Assembly (NCBI GenBank): GCA_018881555.1
Contig: JACAXG010000053.1
Span: forward strand, 1,079,895-1,143,894
DNA: 64,000 nucleotides
Direction: 5' to 3'
Origin: Amblyornis subalaris
Lineage: Eukaryota; Chordata; Aves; Passeriformes; Ptilonorhynchidae
Part shown: one piece after another, positions 63,050 to 64,000 of the stretch
Position numbering within the stretch: the stretch's first letter is position 1
Layout of the letters: each line of letters begins with the position of its first letter
Notes under the pieces: generated by a model
Databases searched by the model: none
What the model was told of the DNA's origin: nothing
Seen by the model: only the letters and a program-made list of their open reading frames with translations
Made by a program: the position numbers and the translations under genes

Positions 63050-63390
63050 CAGGACAATAATACCAAAAAATTATTGTTTAAGGAACCGAGAGACGCCTCT
63101 AAATCAGCTGCTCTTGTCCTTATGGAGGAATTCAACTTGTGGATGCTAAGTGGGATCACCACACAGCTGGTACAAACAGGTCCAGGAGATTCCTAAAACA
63201 CTTGGACGACAACTTTTTGGCACAGCAACTCAGGGATCTCGGGGNTCTGATTTGGGTGGTGCCCTCTGTGATTTTTTGCTTGTTCCCAGAGAGGTCCTAG
63301 TGGGTGAAGTGGTGATGGTGACCATCTTGGCCATGGCGGCCATGCATCCAGTAAGTTTCAAATCTCTGGTGCCTTGTCTGCAGCTGTCTT
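63050..63390 (+). mobile_element. CR1-type LINE fragment, end of the ORF2 endonuclease domain
   Basis: From 63151 one frame reads W-D-H-H-T-A-G-T-N-R-S-R-R-F-L, then DDNFLAQQLRDLG. After a frameshift near the N at 63245 it reads GALCDFLLVPREVLVGEVV. This is the order found at the C-terminal end of the CR1 apurinic-type endonuclease, just before RT. Upstream, the D-F-N motif is present as E-F-N (63129-63137), and the expected S-D-H catalytic motif is not recognisable after GEVV. The copy is therefore dead. It is the only piece of the 5' half of ORF2 in the window, and it is cut off abruptly at the following LTR. Confidence 0.75.
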
Positions 63391-63394
63391 GCTC

Positions 63395-64000
63395 CTGAGA
63401 TAGACCAGGCACAGGCGAGCACAGTTGGACAATCAGCATGTTTTATTAATGAGTCCACAGAGAAACTGTTATCCCAAAATGGGTTCTTTCACCTGGTGTG
63501 CAAGAAGCCCATCCCCACATAGAGTTGAGATGTTTGATTTATTTACAGTTCTACACAGAAAGGGATGCTGGGTGGCAAATCCACAAAGCCAGCTGCACAA
63601 CTATCAATACTTTTCATTATTTATGCATAGTGGCAAACAAAGGCATTGACAAAGTTCGTTGACTACAAATTATATGGTAGTCAAATTATTAATTAGTATT
63701 CTATCTTCGATAGTTAAAAGATTCCCTCATTTTTTATGCTAATTAGTCTGCATGCTCAGTCTTCCTCTTCTTTTGAGTCAGTGTTTTATTGAATCAGTGG
63801 TGGTGATCTCCCCCTACCAGAAGTACCTGTTACCCAGTCAGATCTGATATCAGCATGGTTGCTGAGTTGGCTTTATGAATTTCTTCCTGCCATTTTCTGC
63901 CCATTGGGACAGCCCTTGGTATCTCTCATCTTCCCACTGGGACAGATCTTGGACTCTCACATCTCCCCATTGGGGAAGCTCCTGGTATCTCCCATCTTCT
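63395..64000 (-). mobile_element. Endogenous retrovirus LTR, running off the window
   Basis: On the - strand an AATAAA-type signal occurs (complement TTTATT at 63442-63447, within ATGTTTTATTAATGAG), about 50 bp from the apparent U5 edge near 63395. A TATA-like ATGCATAAATAA (complement around 63617-63628) and further AT-rich U3-like sequence lie beyond. The right part holds a 33-bp tandem repeat, common in LTR U3 regions. Only one edge is in the window, so neither a target duplication nor the presence of an internal region can be tested. It interrupts CR1 endonuclease sequence, implying it inserted later. Confidence 0.5.
63900..64000. repeat. 33-bp tandem repeat, at least 3 copies, open at the window end
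   Basis: Units start CCCATTGGGACAGCCC at 63900, CCCACTGGGACAGATC at 63933 and CCCATTGGGGAAGCTC at 63966. Each continues with TTGG or CTGG, then a CTC-rich end (ATCTCTCATC and variants). The spacing of 33 bp is exact for all three, and the array probably continues beyond the last base. Confidence 0.92.

Noticed and set aside
62613..63162. Overlapping frames of 75-177 codons rich in C, H, A and P
   Set aside because: They are produced by the 23-bp minisatellite read in several phases and on both strands.
1..64000. CRISPR arrays, bacterial operons, tRNA or rRNA genes
   Set aside because: No regularly spaced short repeats with unique spacers, no cloverleaf-type genes recognised, and all context is vertebrate.

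Overview
The window is vertebrate and almost certainly avian nuclear DNA. It is AT-rich, lacks prokaryotic gene organisation, and contains at least nine fragments of CR1-type LINE retrotransposons. Several CR1 fragments still carry the characteristic 3' terminus (ATTCTATGATTCTATGA on + copies, its complement on - copies). A few LTR pieces are also present; the one near 58.5 kb resembles, from memory, LTRs of bird ERVL-type endogenous retroviruses. CR1 is also abundant in other reptiles, so bird is a strong inference and not a proof. The bird order cannot be decided by reading alone.

No host protein-coding gene, tRNA, rRNA or CRISPR array can be supported. The open reading frames in the unique DNA are short, rich in K, N, F, S and I, and unlike any family I recognise. 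The best reading is a gene desert or the interior of one very large intron. The only intact coding motifs belong to decayed CR1 ORF2 (endonuclease and reverse transcriptase), all of them interrupted.

Layout: 1-19.2 kb is mostly unique AT-rich DNA with one exon-like stretch (1804-2043), a GC-rich LTR-like island (about 3.72-4.43 kb) and two short CR1 3' ends. 19.25-20.56 kb is the longest CR1 (- strand). It is followed at 20897-21128 by a perfect 84-bp inverted repeat with a 64-bp loop, the most striking unexplained structure here. 23544-24295 is a solo LTR with TG/CA ends and a matching 5-bp target duplication. 29.6-34.0 kb holds three CR1 fragments. 35.6 kb carries a 101-bp polypurine tract. 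44.2-45.5 kb is another long CR1. 50.5-51.95 kb is a CR1 followed by an LTR-like element. 52191-52831 is an assembly gap abutting a CTCTT pyrimidine repeat. 54-60 kb has ATT and TTTC microsatellites and the ERVL-like LTR. The last 1.3 kb is a composite of a GC-rich minisatellite, a CR1 endonuclease fragment, and a - strand LTR with a 33-bp tandem repeat that runs off the end.

I found no convincing new multi-gene system. The perfect inverted repeat, the exon-like open stretch and the clustered ambiguous bases are the points most worth checking.
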